From: Puccinellia tenuiflora
Taxonomy: Eukaryota > Streptophyta > Magnoliopsida > Poales > Poaceae
Length of the DNA stretch: 64,000 bases
Assembly: GCA_012064385.1 (NCBI GenBank)
Contig: QRDG01001524.1
Location: 367,766-431,765 of the forward strand
Reading direction: 5' to 3'
Shown here: positions 49,607 through 60,317 of the stretch, piece by piece
Layout of the letters: each line of letters begins with the position of its first letter
Position numbering within the stretch: the first letter of the stretch is position 1
Position numbers and translations under genes: made by a program
Notes under the pieces: generated by a model
What the model was told of the DNA's origin: nothing
The model's input: the letters and a program-made list of their open reading frames with translations, nothing else
Database searches by the model: none

Positions 49607-50319
49607 TCAAGGAATAGATTAATTTCAGGATAGATCTACAAGTTTCAACCCAAACACCATGTTTTCTCGATTTCAGTCAACAACCTTCTCATTTTAATGA
49701 TTCAAGCCTTCGTCCTCGACACTAGCTATATCAATACATCACCAGTAAAAAGGCACACACCAACATGCATAGAGCTTTCAACTACCTGATGCACATGGTT
49801 CCACTAGCTAGGTGGATGGACCTCTCAACAAAATCTAATCAAAGCTCAAATTCGTGCTCGAATCCGTGTATAATGATCTACAGTTCAATTTGTTCTCACT
49901 CTGCTTTACACACAAGAAATGTGTATGTACCTTTGATCTCAACTATTCACATCTAAACAAAAGTGCGATTTCTCGGAAATAACACATAGACGGAGAGGAT
50001 TACAAAATTCAGCATACTTGCTCTCCATTCCCAACTGTTTGCTGGATGCTTCTACGTTTGTGGTGTCATCTTTTTTTTTTTTAGATTAGTTGTGCCCTAA
50101 TTTTGAATAAGACTTTTTTGTGCCATAGTTTATTTTTGTAAGACTGAATTTGCTTCCTAAGTCATATGGGGACCGTAAACCGATTTTCTTGACTGTTTCA
50201 ATGTTTGTTCGTTCTCAAATTGTTAGCAGGACCAACCTAATTATGTCACCTACTAGCTTCTCGTCGAGCCCGAGCTGCCACAACACACATACTGACATAA
50301 ACCGCACCAGTGCATAGCC

Positions 50320-51998
50320 ATGGCGGGCTCCTCTGTGGCGTTGAGGTCGTTCACGGTGCGGAGGCAGCCGGCGGTGCTGGTAGCGCCAGCGTCGCCAACG
50401 CCGCGTAAGCTGAAGCTGCTCTCAGACATTGACGACCAGGAGACGCTGCGGTTCCATGTCCCTGTCATCCATTTCTTCCAGCAGGGTGGCGATCACGCCG
50501 CAAAGGTGCTCCGGGACGCTATCGCGAGGGCGCTTGTGCTCTACTACCCGTTCGCTGGCAGGCTGAGGGAGCTCGAGGGCCGCAAGCTCGCCGTTGACTG
50601 CATCGGCGAGGGCGTGCTTTTTGTTGAGGCCGAAGCTGACGTCCACCTCGAAAACGTTGGTGACACCGTCCAGCCACCCTTCCCGGGCCTCGACCAACTC
50701 ATGTACGTCGTCCCTGGCTCCGATGCCCTCCTGAGCACCCCGCTCTTCCTCTTCCGGATACTCCCAAATATAAGTCTAACTACCGATTTTGTCATTATCA
50801 AGGCGAACGAGAAATGACTATGTCCAAGTTGACATTGAGAACCATCCAATATCGATCTAGCTTCCAAAACAAAGATATTCCCTCTATCCGGAATTACCTG
50901 CTTTTGTGTTTAGTCAAAGTCAAACTTTGTAAATTTTGACTAAACATATAGAAAAGAATATGCATATCTATAATACAAATACAAATCATCATAAAATATA
51001 TTTCTGTATTATATGCATTTCATTTTGTTGAGGATATTGTATGCATTTCATATTATTGATGTTAATATTTTCTCTATAGGTTTAGTTAAAATTACAAAGT
51101 TTGACTTTGACTAAACCCAGAACAAACCTAGAATGCAGGGTAATTCCGGACAGAATAATATATTTTCTTCGAACGGATATAAATATGATCCGAAAAATAA
51201 TTACTCATGACTTATGGATCCTTATTGCATGCACCATTGATTAATAGCGGTACGTGCGTGCAGGTGACATGGTTGGCATGTGGAGGATCTGTGTTCGGGG
51301 TGCGGATGCAGCACACCATGGCAGACGGGGCGGGAATGGTGCAGTTCCTGGCCGCGGTAGCGGATCTTGCTGGTGGAGCGGCGACACCGACGGTGCGGCC
51401 GGTGTGGGGCCGCGAGCTACTGATGGCGCCGCAGGATGACCCGTCGCCTCGGCCTAGCTTCGCACACCACGAATATGATTATGTGACTGCCGATACCATC
51501 ATGCCTCTCGATGACATGGCACACCGCTCCTTGTTCTTCGGTCCTAGGGAGCTTGCCGCCCTCCGCTCCCACCTGCCGCCTTCTCTCCGTCACAGCACCA
51601 CCACTTTCGAGCTCCTCGCTGGGTGCATGTGGAAGTTCCGCACAATGGCATTGGTCCCCGAAGCCCACGGGAAGATGCGGATGATCTGCATCGTCAACCT
51701 CCGTGGTCCTCTGGACTTAACGGTGGCCAATGCGTACCTGATGTCAGACGTGTCCAAGGCTGGGATCCGTGACCTTGACTACGGCTGGGGGAAGCCAGTA
51801 TACGCCGGGCCAGCGAAGGGTGGCGTCAGTGTCATCCCTGGGGTAGCCAGCTTCATCATCGCCGTCAAGAATGCCCTGAGCGAGGATGGCATCACCGTGA
51901 CCGTGTGCCTGCACGGACCAGCCATGGACAATTTCATGAGCAATTTCATGCAACCGACAGTCCTTGACATGTCTCCCAGGATAAGATCTGCGATATGA
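50320..51998 (+). pseudogene. BAHD acyltransferase copy 1, defective
   Basis: BAHD enzymes transfer acyl groups from CoA to alcohols or amines; the sequence resembles the benzyl alcohol O-benzoyltransferase group. Exon 1 is 50320-50757 (MAGSSVALRSFTVRRQPAVL to TPLFLF); exon 2 is 51264-51998, with the HxxxD motif HTMAD and a DYGWG structural motif. Two defects show against copy 2: the splice donor after TPLFLF is CGGATACT where copy 2 has CAGGTACG, so GT is lost; and 189 bp (63 codons) is missing in frame between IVNLRG and LTVANAYL. The intron contains a MITE-like inverted repeat (50878-51156). Without splicing, translation stops at 50815-50817. Both motifs survive, but the deletion removes part of the C-terminal domain. 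Confidence 0.88.
50878..51156. mobile_element. MITE-like palindrome in the intron of BAHD copy 1
   Basis: Left ttccctctatccggaattac and right, inverted, ttctgtccggaattaccctg are matching ends. Inside them gtttagtcaaagtcaaactt recurs inverted as aagtttgactttgactaaac. TA dinucleotides occur on both sides, so a Stowaway-like origin is likely. Copy 2 lacks it. Confidence 0.75.
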
Positions 51999-52594
51999 TC
52001 TTGAATCATTGGCACAACATGAGGCGAAGTCGGTTGGCGTCGATTGAGAACTCAAGGTATATATTCACTTGTACTCAATGTCCAACCTCCGGATTTACAT
52101 ATGTCACAGTTGAACAATATTTTTGCCATAAGGTTCATTTTCCTGATTCACTAGAGTCAGCTTAACCGAATACTACGGTGCTAGTTATGTCTCCATGGAT
52201 TATTTTCGTAGTAGGCAAGTTTTTAAATCATCAATACGATACAACCAATGGGAAGCCTCTTAACAACACTATATCAAAACGAGAACAAAAATCCACACAA
52301 CCAAACTATATAAAATAAGAACGTAGTCATGCGATGGACATTATCACTGTAATCTTCATCTCTGGACTCCCAAATAACGAGAATGTCCCTCCAATGCAAC
52401 ACCTTGAGTTGTCGTTTTCAGATCCAACCGTTGAAGGCTAGATCTAGAATTTTATCGTGTAAGCAGAATTTACTAAACGCCATACAAATGTCTTCAACAA
52501 TGGAATAACATGCATAAACCGACAAGTCCAACCTATTAAAGCTTAGACCTAAGGTTTACACATTGAAGTTCAAGAACCCGTACTTAAAAAGCAG

Positions 52595-52871
52595 CACTAC
52601 CAGAATCATGTTGTATGCGGTGTGTCCACATGTTTGCCCGGAATCATGTTGTATGCGGTGTGTCCACATGTTTGCCGATCGAGTTTTTTCTATCAGGCAC
52701 TCAGCAAACAATGTTGTATGCCAGGTAAAAATCACTCGACAAAAGGACAACCTTAGCAAACGTGAAGTATTTGCCGTGTGTGCACTCAACAAAAACAGCG
52801 CCGAGTGTATTCGGCCCTTCGCTGAGCTTCCGGGAGGGGACACACGACAAATGGTGCAGAATCCGGTAGTG
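52595..52871. mobile_element. Miniature CACTA element (277 bp) between the BAHD copies
   Basis: Left cactaccagaatcatg and right, inverted, cactaccggattctgc. The interior has tttgccgtgtgtgcactc and gccgagtgtattcgg, the same motif type as the 13-kb CACTA, so it is probably a deletion derivative of a related family. A 38-bp tandem duplication (gaatcatgttgtatgcggtg) lies at 52604-52680. The 3-bp flanks (cag / tgc) do not match. Confidence 0.75.
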
Positions 52872-53762
52872 TGCCCCACTGACCGACAACTCGGGGATCG
52901 TCTTCGCCAACCCCAGACCGTCCCTTCTTCCACCGTTGTTTCCAACAATGGCAGGGTAGCTATATGGTGCCTAGAGAAAGAAAACCTAGAGGAAACATTC
53001 AACGCAAAAACTGACAAGTTTCAAGCCAAACATCATCTTTTCCTTTTCCTCCATCCGAGTCAACAACCTTCACCTTCTCACTTTATCGATTCAAGTGTCT
53101 TTGTCCTCGACACTAGCAATCAACACCATGAAAAAGGCACACACCAACATGCATAAATAGTTCAACTACCTGATGCATAAAGCTAGTTGGATGGGCCTCT
53201 CAACAAAATCTAATCTAATCTCAAATTCCTACTCGAATCGATCCGTCTATAAAGATCTACTGTTGAAGTTCTTTTCATAACTAATCCCATCTAAACTAAA
53301 ATGCGATTTCTCCAAAATAACCTCATGGATGGTGGTGGCGAATAAATCAGAATGCTTTGCTTCAGTCGCATCTACTTGTTGGATGCTTCTCTTTGTTTGT
53401 GACCTCATGGATGGTGGTGGCGGATAATCCTGATTAATTTGGGATAAGACATTTTAGTGCGGTAATTTATTCTTGTAAACTGAATTCCTATTAAATTTCT
53501 ATGTCGCGTGGGGACTGAGAAATAGATTTATTGAAAATTTGAACGTTAGTTCGTTATCAAACGGTTATCTGGACCATCCTAATTATGTGCTTTCTTTTTG
53601 AATATCTAATTTTGTGCTTTTGATTTGATACGTATGTAGTAGCTATATATGCCTAGCAGACTCAGACAAGTATCGTCACCTACTAGCTTCTCGCCCTGCA
53701 CGAGCTGCCGCGACACACAACTACTGATCAGTGATCACACTACACATCCACGGCTCGAGCGC

Positions 53763-55378
53763 ATGGCCATGGCGGGCTCGTCGGCGGCGCTGAAGTCTTA
53801 CACGGTGCGTAGGAAGCCCGCGGAGCTGGCTGAACCGGCTGGGCCGACGCCGCACGAGCTGAAGCTGCTGTCGGACATCGACGACCAGGAGGGGCTGCGG
53901 TTCTACGTCCCCGTCATCCATTTCTACAGACGTTGCGGCGACGACGACCCCGCGGCGGTGCTCCGGGAAGCCATCGCGCGGGCGCTCGTGCACTACTACC
54001 CATTCGCCGGCCGGCTGAGGGAGCTCCAGGGACGCAAGCTCGCCGTCGACTGCACCGGCGAGGGCGTGCTGTTCGTCGAGGCCGACGCCGACGTCCGCCT
54101 CGACCACTTCGGCGACGCCGCGCTCCAGCCACCGTTCCCCGGCCTGGAGGAGCTCATGTACGACGTCCGCGGCCCCTCACACCCTCCTTGACACTCCCCT
54201 CTTCCTTTTTCAGGTACGTATAACTGGTCTTGTTCTTTTTTAGGCTATAGAGGGAGATGACTATTTGGACGTGTCCAACTGTCCATGTTAAAAACGATCA
54301 CACAATTTCCGAGATTCGTGCAAATTAATATAAAGATATGACAATTTATAGTAAATGTGTTTTCTAATGAATGCATGCATGGTGCATGCAAATTCGCCAT
54401 TATATTAATGGAGGTACGTACGTGTAGGTGACACGGCTGGCATGTGGAGGCTTCGTGTTAGGGGTGCAGATGCAGCATACCATGGCGGACGGGGCGGGCC
54501 TGGTGCAGTTCCTGGACACCGTGGCCGAGCTGGCTCGTGGAGCGGCGACGCCAACGGTGCGGCCGGTGTGGGGACGCGAGCTGCTGCTGGCGCCGCTCGA
54601 CGACCCGCCGCGGCGGCCTAGATTCACGCACCGCGAATACGACGACGTGCCCAACACCAACGGCACCACCATGATGCCCCTGGACGACATGACGCACCGC
54701 TCCTTCGTCTTCGGGTCGCGGGAGCTCGCCGCCGTCCGCTCCCACCTCCCGCCAGCCCTCCGTCACAGCGCCACCACCTTCGAGCTCCTTACTGGGTGCC
54801 TGTGGAAGTGCCGCACGTCGGCGATGGCCCCCGCCGCCAACGAGGAGATGCGGATGATTTGCATCGTCAACCTCCGTGGTCGTGGACACGGCGGCAGCAT
54901 CCCGCGAGGCTACTACGGCAACGCGCTCGCGTTCCCGGTGGCCGTCTCCACTGCCGGTGACCTCCGGGCTAACCCCGTGGGCTATGCCGTGGAGCTAGTG
55001 ATGAAGGCCAAAAGGGAGGTGGACTTGGAGTACGTGCGGTCGGTGGCGCGCCTCATGGCACGGCGGGGGCGGCCGCACTTCACGGTGGTGAACGCGTACC
55101 TCGTCTCAGATGTGACCAAGGTTGGGGTGTGCGACCTCGACTACGGGTGGGGGAAGCCGGTATACGCCGGGCCGGCGAAGGGTGGCGTCGGCGCCATACC
55201 AGGGATAGCCAGCTTCCTCATCGCCGTCAAGAACGCAATAGGTGAGGACGGCATCGCCGTGCCGGTGTGCCTGCCTGGGCCCGCCATGGACAGGTTCGAG
55301 GAGGAGATGAGCAAACTCATGCGACCAGCCGTCGTCGACATCGACGACATGTCTCCCAGGATCATATCTGCAATGTGA
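53763..55378 (+). pseudogene. BAHD acyltransferase copy 2, near-intact with one frameshift
   Basis: Tandem paralogue of copy 1. Exon 1 is 53763-54213 (MAMAGSSAALKSYTVRRKPA; an ATG at 53769 would match the copy 1 start); a normal donor CAG/GTACGT follows; exon 2 is 54428-55378. HTMAD and DYGWG (in LDYGWGKPVYAGPAKGG) are intact and the C-terminus is complete. One change breaks it: near 54170-54181 the text cggcccctcacaccctcc has one base too many (exon 1 is 451 nt), giving a stop 33 bp before the donor. Removing a single base there would give about 466 aa, a usual BAHD length. It is either a recent pseudogene or a base-calling error. Related enzymes are cytosolic. Confidence 0.85.
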
Positions 55379-55743
55379 ACTTGAGTCTCCAGATGTTCAC
55401 TTCGACTACTCGATTCCAACCTCCGCATTTACATTCGTTCAAAAAATAATATTCGTAAACAATACTCAAGAGATATGTATTATACCCATACACAGAATTA
55501 ATATAAGAAGTTTGGTTTGAAAACTACAAACTCAATTTTTCTAGCTATTTTCAGGGGAAAGTTCTATATTGCTTGATTCGGAGACATAAAAACTAGCATA
55601 CACGGCAACATGGGCTTGGAATAGAATGGGCATCAGCTAAACATATTTTAGCATCCCTTTTAAAGTTATATATGGGAGCAACTAGGGATCAATCGAGTGA
55701 TAATTAACTTAATTCTCACTCAGATGATGTCATCCAGTTACAT

Positions 55744-56979
55744 GTGCAACTCCCAGGATGGATTGGAAAAATTCTGGCACACCCCGAAAGAGTTACTCTT
55801 GCCAAGACTGTGCTCATGGCTATATCCACTTACCACGCTACCGTTATTCCGATGTCCAAATGGGCACGTGAAAAGATTGCAAAGATTGCGCGAAACTTCA
55901 TATGGGCTGGCGATGAGGGAGAGCACGCCGCAGGAAGACATGCGCTGGTAAATTGGAAGACGGTTTGCCGCCCAAAGGATCTGGGTGGACTGGGAATGCC
56001 AGACCTCGAGAAAACTGGTAGGGCACTATACGTCTGCGATGGCCCTGGATTCAATGGACCGACCCACAACGACCTTGGGCTGGTTCGAAGCTACCCTACG
56101 ACGCCACGGACATGGCCCTTTTTAGAGCCTCGACCAAGATCACCATCGGCAACGGGGAGACGGCTTCTTTCTAGCAGGACGGCTGCTGCGAAAAGGGACC
56201 ACTATGGATATGGCCCCTGACCTTTACAAAATCGCAACACGAAAGAACCGCACCGTCACCAAAGAAATTGAAAACGACAATTGGATCCGGTCTATTGTGC
56301 GCCTGAACACGCCCATCCAACTGACCCAATTCTTAGAGATATGGGACAGTCTTGCCGCCATGCCTCTCATGCAGGATCAGTCGGACACCATTTCATGGTC
56401 CTTGACCAATGACAGAGTGTATAGTGCCAGCTCGGCCTATAAGGCGCAATTCCAAGGAGCGTTCCCCAGATTCGAAGCCCAGAAGATCTGGACCGCGCAC
56501 GTCGAGCCCAAGTGCAAGTTGTTCTCATGGCTTGCAATTCATGGGAAACTTTTGACGGCCGACATGCTTGCCATCAGGGGATGGCTTCACGACCCCACCT
56601 GCCAGCTCTGTTTGGGCACGCCTGAAACTGCAAACCACTTATGCGAAGACTGCCCCTTCACAATCGCCGCATGGAATCTGGTGAACTCCTGGGACAACAA
56701 CGATAACCAGATACAAGGACGCAACTTCGAATCGCTTTAGAATGGTGGGACAAAATGATGGCGGGCAAGACAAAGAACATCCAACACCGCACGAGTGGGC
56801 GGCTGCTCTACGTCCTATGGAATTCCCGGAAGGAAAGAAACAAATGCATATTCACTGGAAGACGCATGACTTCGTTGAAGTGGCCTCCCTTGCTTGGGAG
56901 GACATTCTGCAGCGTGCAAGAGCTTTGTGCAATAGCTTTTACCGCCTACACCCCGACACCTCCGGCCGAGCCAGATTAG
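55744..56979 (+). pseudogene. LINE ORF2 C-terminal fragment (post-RT region and zf-RVT)
   Basis: Plus-strand pieces in several frames: LAHPERVTLAKTVLMAISTY, KDLGGLGMPDLEKTGRAL, then from 56204 WSLTNDRVYSASSAYKAQF and the zinc-binding reverse-transcriptase domain CQLCLGTPETANHLCEDCPF, and finally YVLWNSRKERNKCIF ending at 56979. This is the typical order of the plant non-LTR ORF2 tail. Frameshifts near 56030, 56200 and 56740 and a missing RT core show a 5'-truncated dead copy. The CACTA terminus at 56984 starts directly after its last stop codon. Confidence 0.9.
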
Positions 56980-56983
56980 CTTT

Positions 56984-57230
56984 CACTAGTAGAAAACGGG
57001 CCTTTCGTTCAATGGTTTTAGTCCCGGTTCCATTACCAACCCGGACTAAAGGGGCCACTAGTCCCGGTTCAAATCGCGAGGAAGCCAGCCAGCTCCAGTC
57101 CCGGTTCGAACGGGGCCTTTAGTCCCGGTTCGTATCCCCAACCGAGACTAAAGGGTTGCGCCAGGGCACGCGCCCGATCGCCGCACCTTTAGTCCCGGTT
57201 GGGGATACGAACCGGGACAAAAGGCACTTT
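56984..57230 (+). mobile_element. Left end of a second CACTA family (CACTAGTAGAAA type)
   Basis: Terminus cactagtagaaaacgggcct, followed by repeated ttagtcccggttc and gaaccgggac subterminal motifs in both orientations (57015-57220). This is a different family from the 33029 element. No matching right terminus was found before the window edge, so the element is truncated, or its right end lies beyond 64000 or was lost. Confidence 0.75.
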
Positions 57231-57394
57231 GGAATTAAACGCCACGCCAGGAATACGAGACGTTCTGGTTCCCGCGGTTTCGCTTTGGAATTGATCGCGC
57301 GTTGGAAGTTGCATCGCCAAGCGCATTGGAAGCGCGTGGCCACGGGAAGATCACCGGCCGGCGGCACCGGCGCTGTTCACCTCCCTCTCTAGCT

Positions 57395-57404
57395 ACTATA
57401 TATA
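57395..57404 (+). promoter_or_regulatory. TATA box of the exonuclease gene
   Basis: ctatatataatg lies about 80 bp upstream of the ATG at 57481, in a sequence directly following the CACTA subterminal repeats. Confidence 0.5.
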
Positions 57405-57480
57405 ATGCACACATATATCTCCATAAGCACACCTTCTCCCTCTCTAATATATATCCTCCCAAAAATCCTACCCTTCGAAG

Positions 57481-58206
57481 ATGCCGCTCGTGATCGCGCG
57501 TGTACCTCAAGATCGGGTGTACCACCTCACCGCCGAAGGGATGAGTTTCACTGTCACGGTCACTCTCCGTGCATCAACGGTGGAGCGTTGGATCCACGCC
57601 ATCAAGAAGCAATTCTTGGACGACACACCGATCAAGTGTGTGGGCCTGGACTGCGAGTTCACCGACCCTCGTGAGGGTATACAAAATCAGCGCGCCGCCA
57701 TCCTTCAACTCTCGGTGGCGTACGAGAATTTGGTCTTCCAAATATGTTGGGTTGATGAAGTGCCGCAGCTGCTCAAGGAATTTTTGCGGGACAAGACCAT
57801 CTGATTCTGTGGCGCGGCTATCCACAATGATGTGAAAATGCTGAATCACTACGAAATTGACATTCCGTCTGTGTTCGACCTCCAAAAGGTTATCCCGAAC
57901 CCCACCAAGAATCCCATTCCGGGTCTCTATGACCTGTCCAATGCTACTATTGGGACAAAACTTGAGAAGAAGAAGAGGAAGAAGAAGGACAAGAAGAAGA
58001 ACAAGAAGAAGAACAAGAAGAAGGACGACGAGGAAGAAGAAGAAGATGAACTAATATTTGGTTGGGGCAACGTTCCATTGAGATACGAGCAAGTGAAGTA
58101 TGCCGCTCTAGACGCTCGCCTGGGCTTCGAGATTGCTAGGAGGCACTGGAAGCTACGTGGCTACAATAGCCATGTTGATCATCTCAACATTATTGTTGAT
58201 GAGTAG
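57481..58206 (+). pseudogene. Werner-like 3'-5' exonuclease (DEDD family), one in-frame TGA
   Basis: Intronless, 241 sense codons plus stop. DEDD-type exonucleases remove nucleotides from 3' ends with two metal ions. Exo I is LDCEFTDP (D and E present), exo II is FCGAAIHNDVKML (the ND pair), exo III is YAALDARLGFEIA (Y and D present), so all acidic metal ligands remain. A TGA at 57802-57804 interrupts KTI/FCGAAI at the start of exo II; a CGA to TGA (CpG) change is the simplest explanation. Between exo II and III lies a highly charged run (about 57958-58050): roughly 20 residues rich in Lys with Asp and Asn, then Asp/Glu, encoded by aag/gaa repeats. It sits behind CACTA subterminal repeats with its own TATA box, suggesting it travels with the transposon. 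It could be functional if the TGA is an error or is read through. Confidence 0.85.
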
Positions 58207-58728
58207 ATGCTGTGGTGTGGTGTGGTGTGGTCCTTGAGGCTTCTATTGTATGAACTGTGAATCTTCTCTGTGCTATAATGAATCTTCAAATGAGTTCTAT
58301 TTGCAAAATGTTTAAACCTTTTGACAAATGAATTGCTAATTCCTTTTTCCTTTTCTTTTAATCCTTCTAATTATCAAATGAATTTCTTTGTGTAGGAGTA
58401 GCTAGCTGCATCCATGTGCTTTTTTAGCTCTGGCCCCCTAAAACCTGTTGACTAGAAGTTGGCACAGATGTGCCTAAGGCAAAACCTTTGAGGGGAATTA
58501 GGAAATACTTGAGATATAGCTTTTAACAGTCCCTACTTGAATATGCCTTCATTCTTGCTCTGTAGGCTTTTCTCCTTGGTACTTCTACTCCATACTTCAA
58601 CTTGGCATTCTCTATCAAAGTGTCAACATAAGTATTGGGGTCTGTCCTTATTGCCTGCTCAGAATTTGCAGCTAGCCAATCAATGCTCACCTTTGTGTTC
58701 TAACCTTGAGCAATGCAAGTGTGCATGA
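58207..58728. other. 3' flank of the exonuclease gene, no other gene
   Basis: A short tggtgtggtgtgg repeat follows the stop. There is no CACTA terminus, no clear polyadenylation signal beyond ataatgaatc near 58278, and no coding similarity. Confidence 0.4.
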
Positions 58729-60317
58729 TGGTAGATATTGATAAGTTGGGTGGTGCCCCAAGCGAAGGCGGAATTGTAGCTAGTAGCAGTTTTCCCTCGT
58801 TTAACGAACCGAGGTTTATCGAACCAGTAGGACTTTGCAATCAACAACGAGGTGAATGTTGAAGATCTCTGGCGCTTGACCTTCAACAGACGTGGACCTG
58901 CACACACTCAACCAAAATACTTTGCCCCCAACGGCGGAAAGGTTGTCAATCTTTCCGGTCTCGCAGAAAACAAAGTGGTTAATTGTATGATGAAATAGAT
59001 AAAATATGAAAAGTGACCAGAGGAGTAATGATGATTAAAAGCAAGTAAATGAGGTTGTAAACAATGTAAAAAGATGGACCGGGGCCATGGGTTCACTAGT
59101 GGAGTCTCTCAAGTAAATAAAATATGCATGTGATGGGTTAACGAATTACAACTAGGAAATTGACAAGATCATGACACAAACCCAATTTAGCTATTACAAA
59201 AAGGACATGATAATATTTATGGAGGCATCACGACAAGGAACAAAGACCGTTGAGTCCAACATCGTCTTTGTCTAAAAACTCCACCAGTGGGATCGCTATC
59301 CAGCCTGTCACCCAACGGTATTAAGTTGCAAGCAACAGACAATTGCATTAAGTAAAGTGCATGAAGTAAGCAATACTAATATCAAAAGAGACATTAACAC
59401 CGATGTTTTACCCTTAGTAGCAACAGCACACCCTCGCCCTTAGACGTTTCTGTCACTCATGCCCAGGAACAAAAGGGGGCATGAACCCACTATCTAGCAT
59501 AAATACCCTCTCTTGGAGATACACACAATCACTTGGCCAAAGTAACTGCGCACATCGGAGAGCATGCAAGAACATAAATTACTCATATAAGAATCATGCA
59601 CGATCTGAACATAACTTCATAATCCATCAGATCCCAGCAAACACATCACATAGCATTACAATAATCGATCTTGATCATGTTAGGCAGCTCACAAGATCAT
59701 AAGACATGACGCACAAGAGAGAGAGACTACCAACTAGCTACTGCCATGGACCCGTAGTCCAAAGTGAGAGTACTCACAAATCATCCCGAAGGAAGACATG
59801 ACGATGAAGAGCCCTCCGGGATCGATCTCCCCTCCGGCAGAGTGTCGGGATAAGCTTCAGATTGGACCCCGAACTAGGGTTTTCGGTGACGGCGCGTCGG
59901 GATCAAGTTTCTAGAAAATAATGGCCGCCCGGACGTTTTTAGGGTTTTAGGGATTTTAGAGGCATCGGAGGGGGCCGAGGGGACCCACCAGGAGTAGGGG
60001 CGGGTCCCACCCACGGGCCAAGGGGGGGGCCGCGGCAGGAGGCCGTCCCTGCCCTGTGGGTGGCCCCCAGGGCTGCCCTTTGGTCTTCTGGTGTCTTCCG
60101 TCGAGTAAAAATTTTGGTGCAATTCCGAGAATATTTCCAGAAGTAAATTTCTGAAACAAAAAGACAGAAAAAACAGGGAATTGGCACTTGGCATCTTGTC
60201 AATAGGTTAGTCCGACAAAATGCATAAAAATGATATAAATGACAGTAAAAACATGTGATAATAACACAAAACTAGCATGGATCACTCAAAAATTATAGAT
60301 ACGTTTGAGACGTATCA
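58729..60317 (-). repeat. 3' LTR of an Athila-like gypsy element
   Basis: On the minus strand the LTR starts TGATACGTCTCAAACGTATC at 60317 and ends near ttatcaatatctacca at 58729. It is preceded (minus strand) by a purine tract ending agcttggggatgc, the expected polypurine tract. About 1.6 kb. The left limit is set by TG and could be a few bases off. The other LTR lies beyond the window. Confidence 0.8.
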
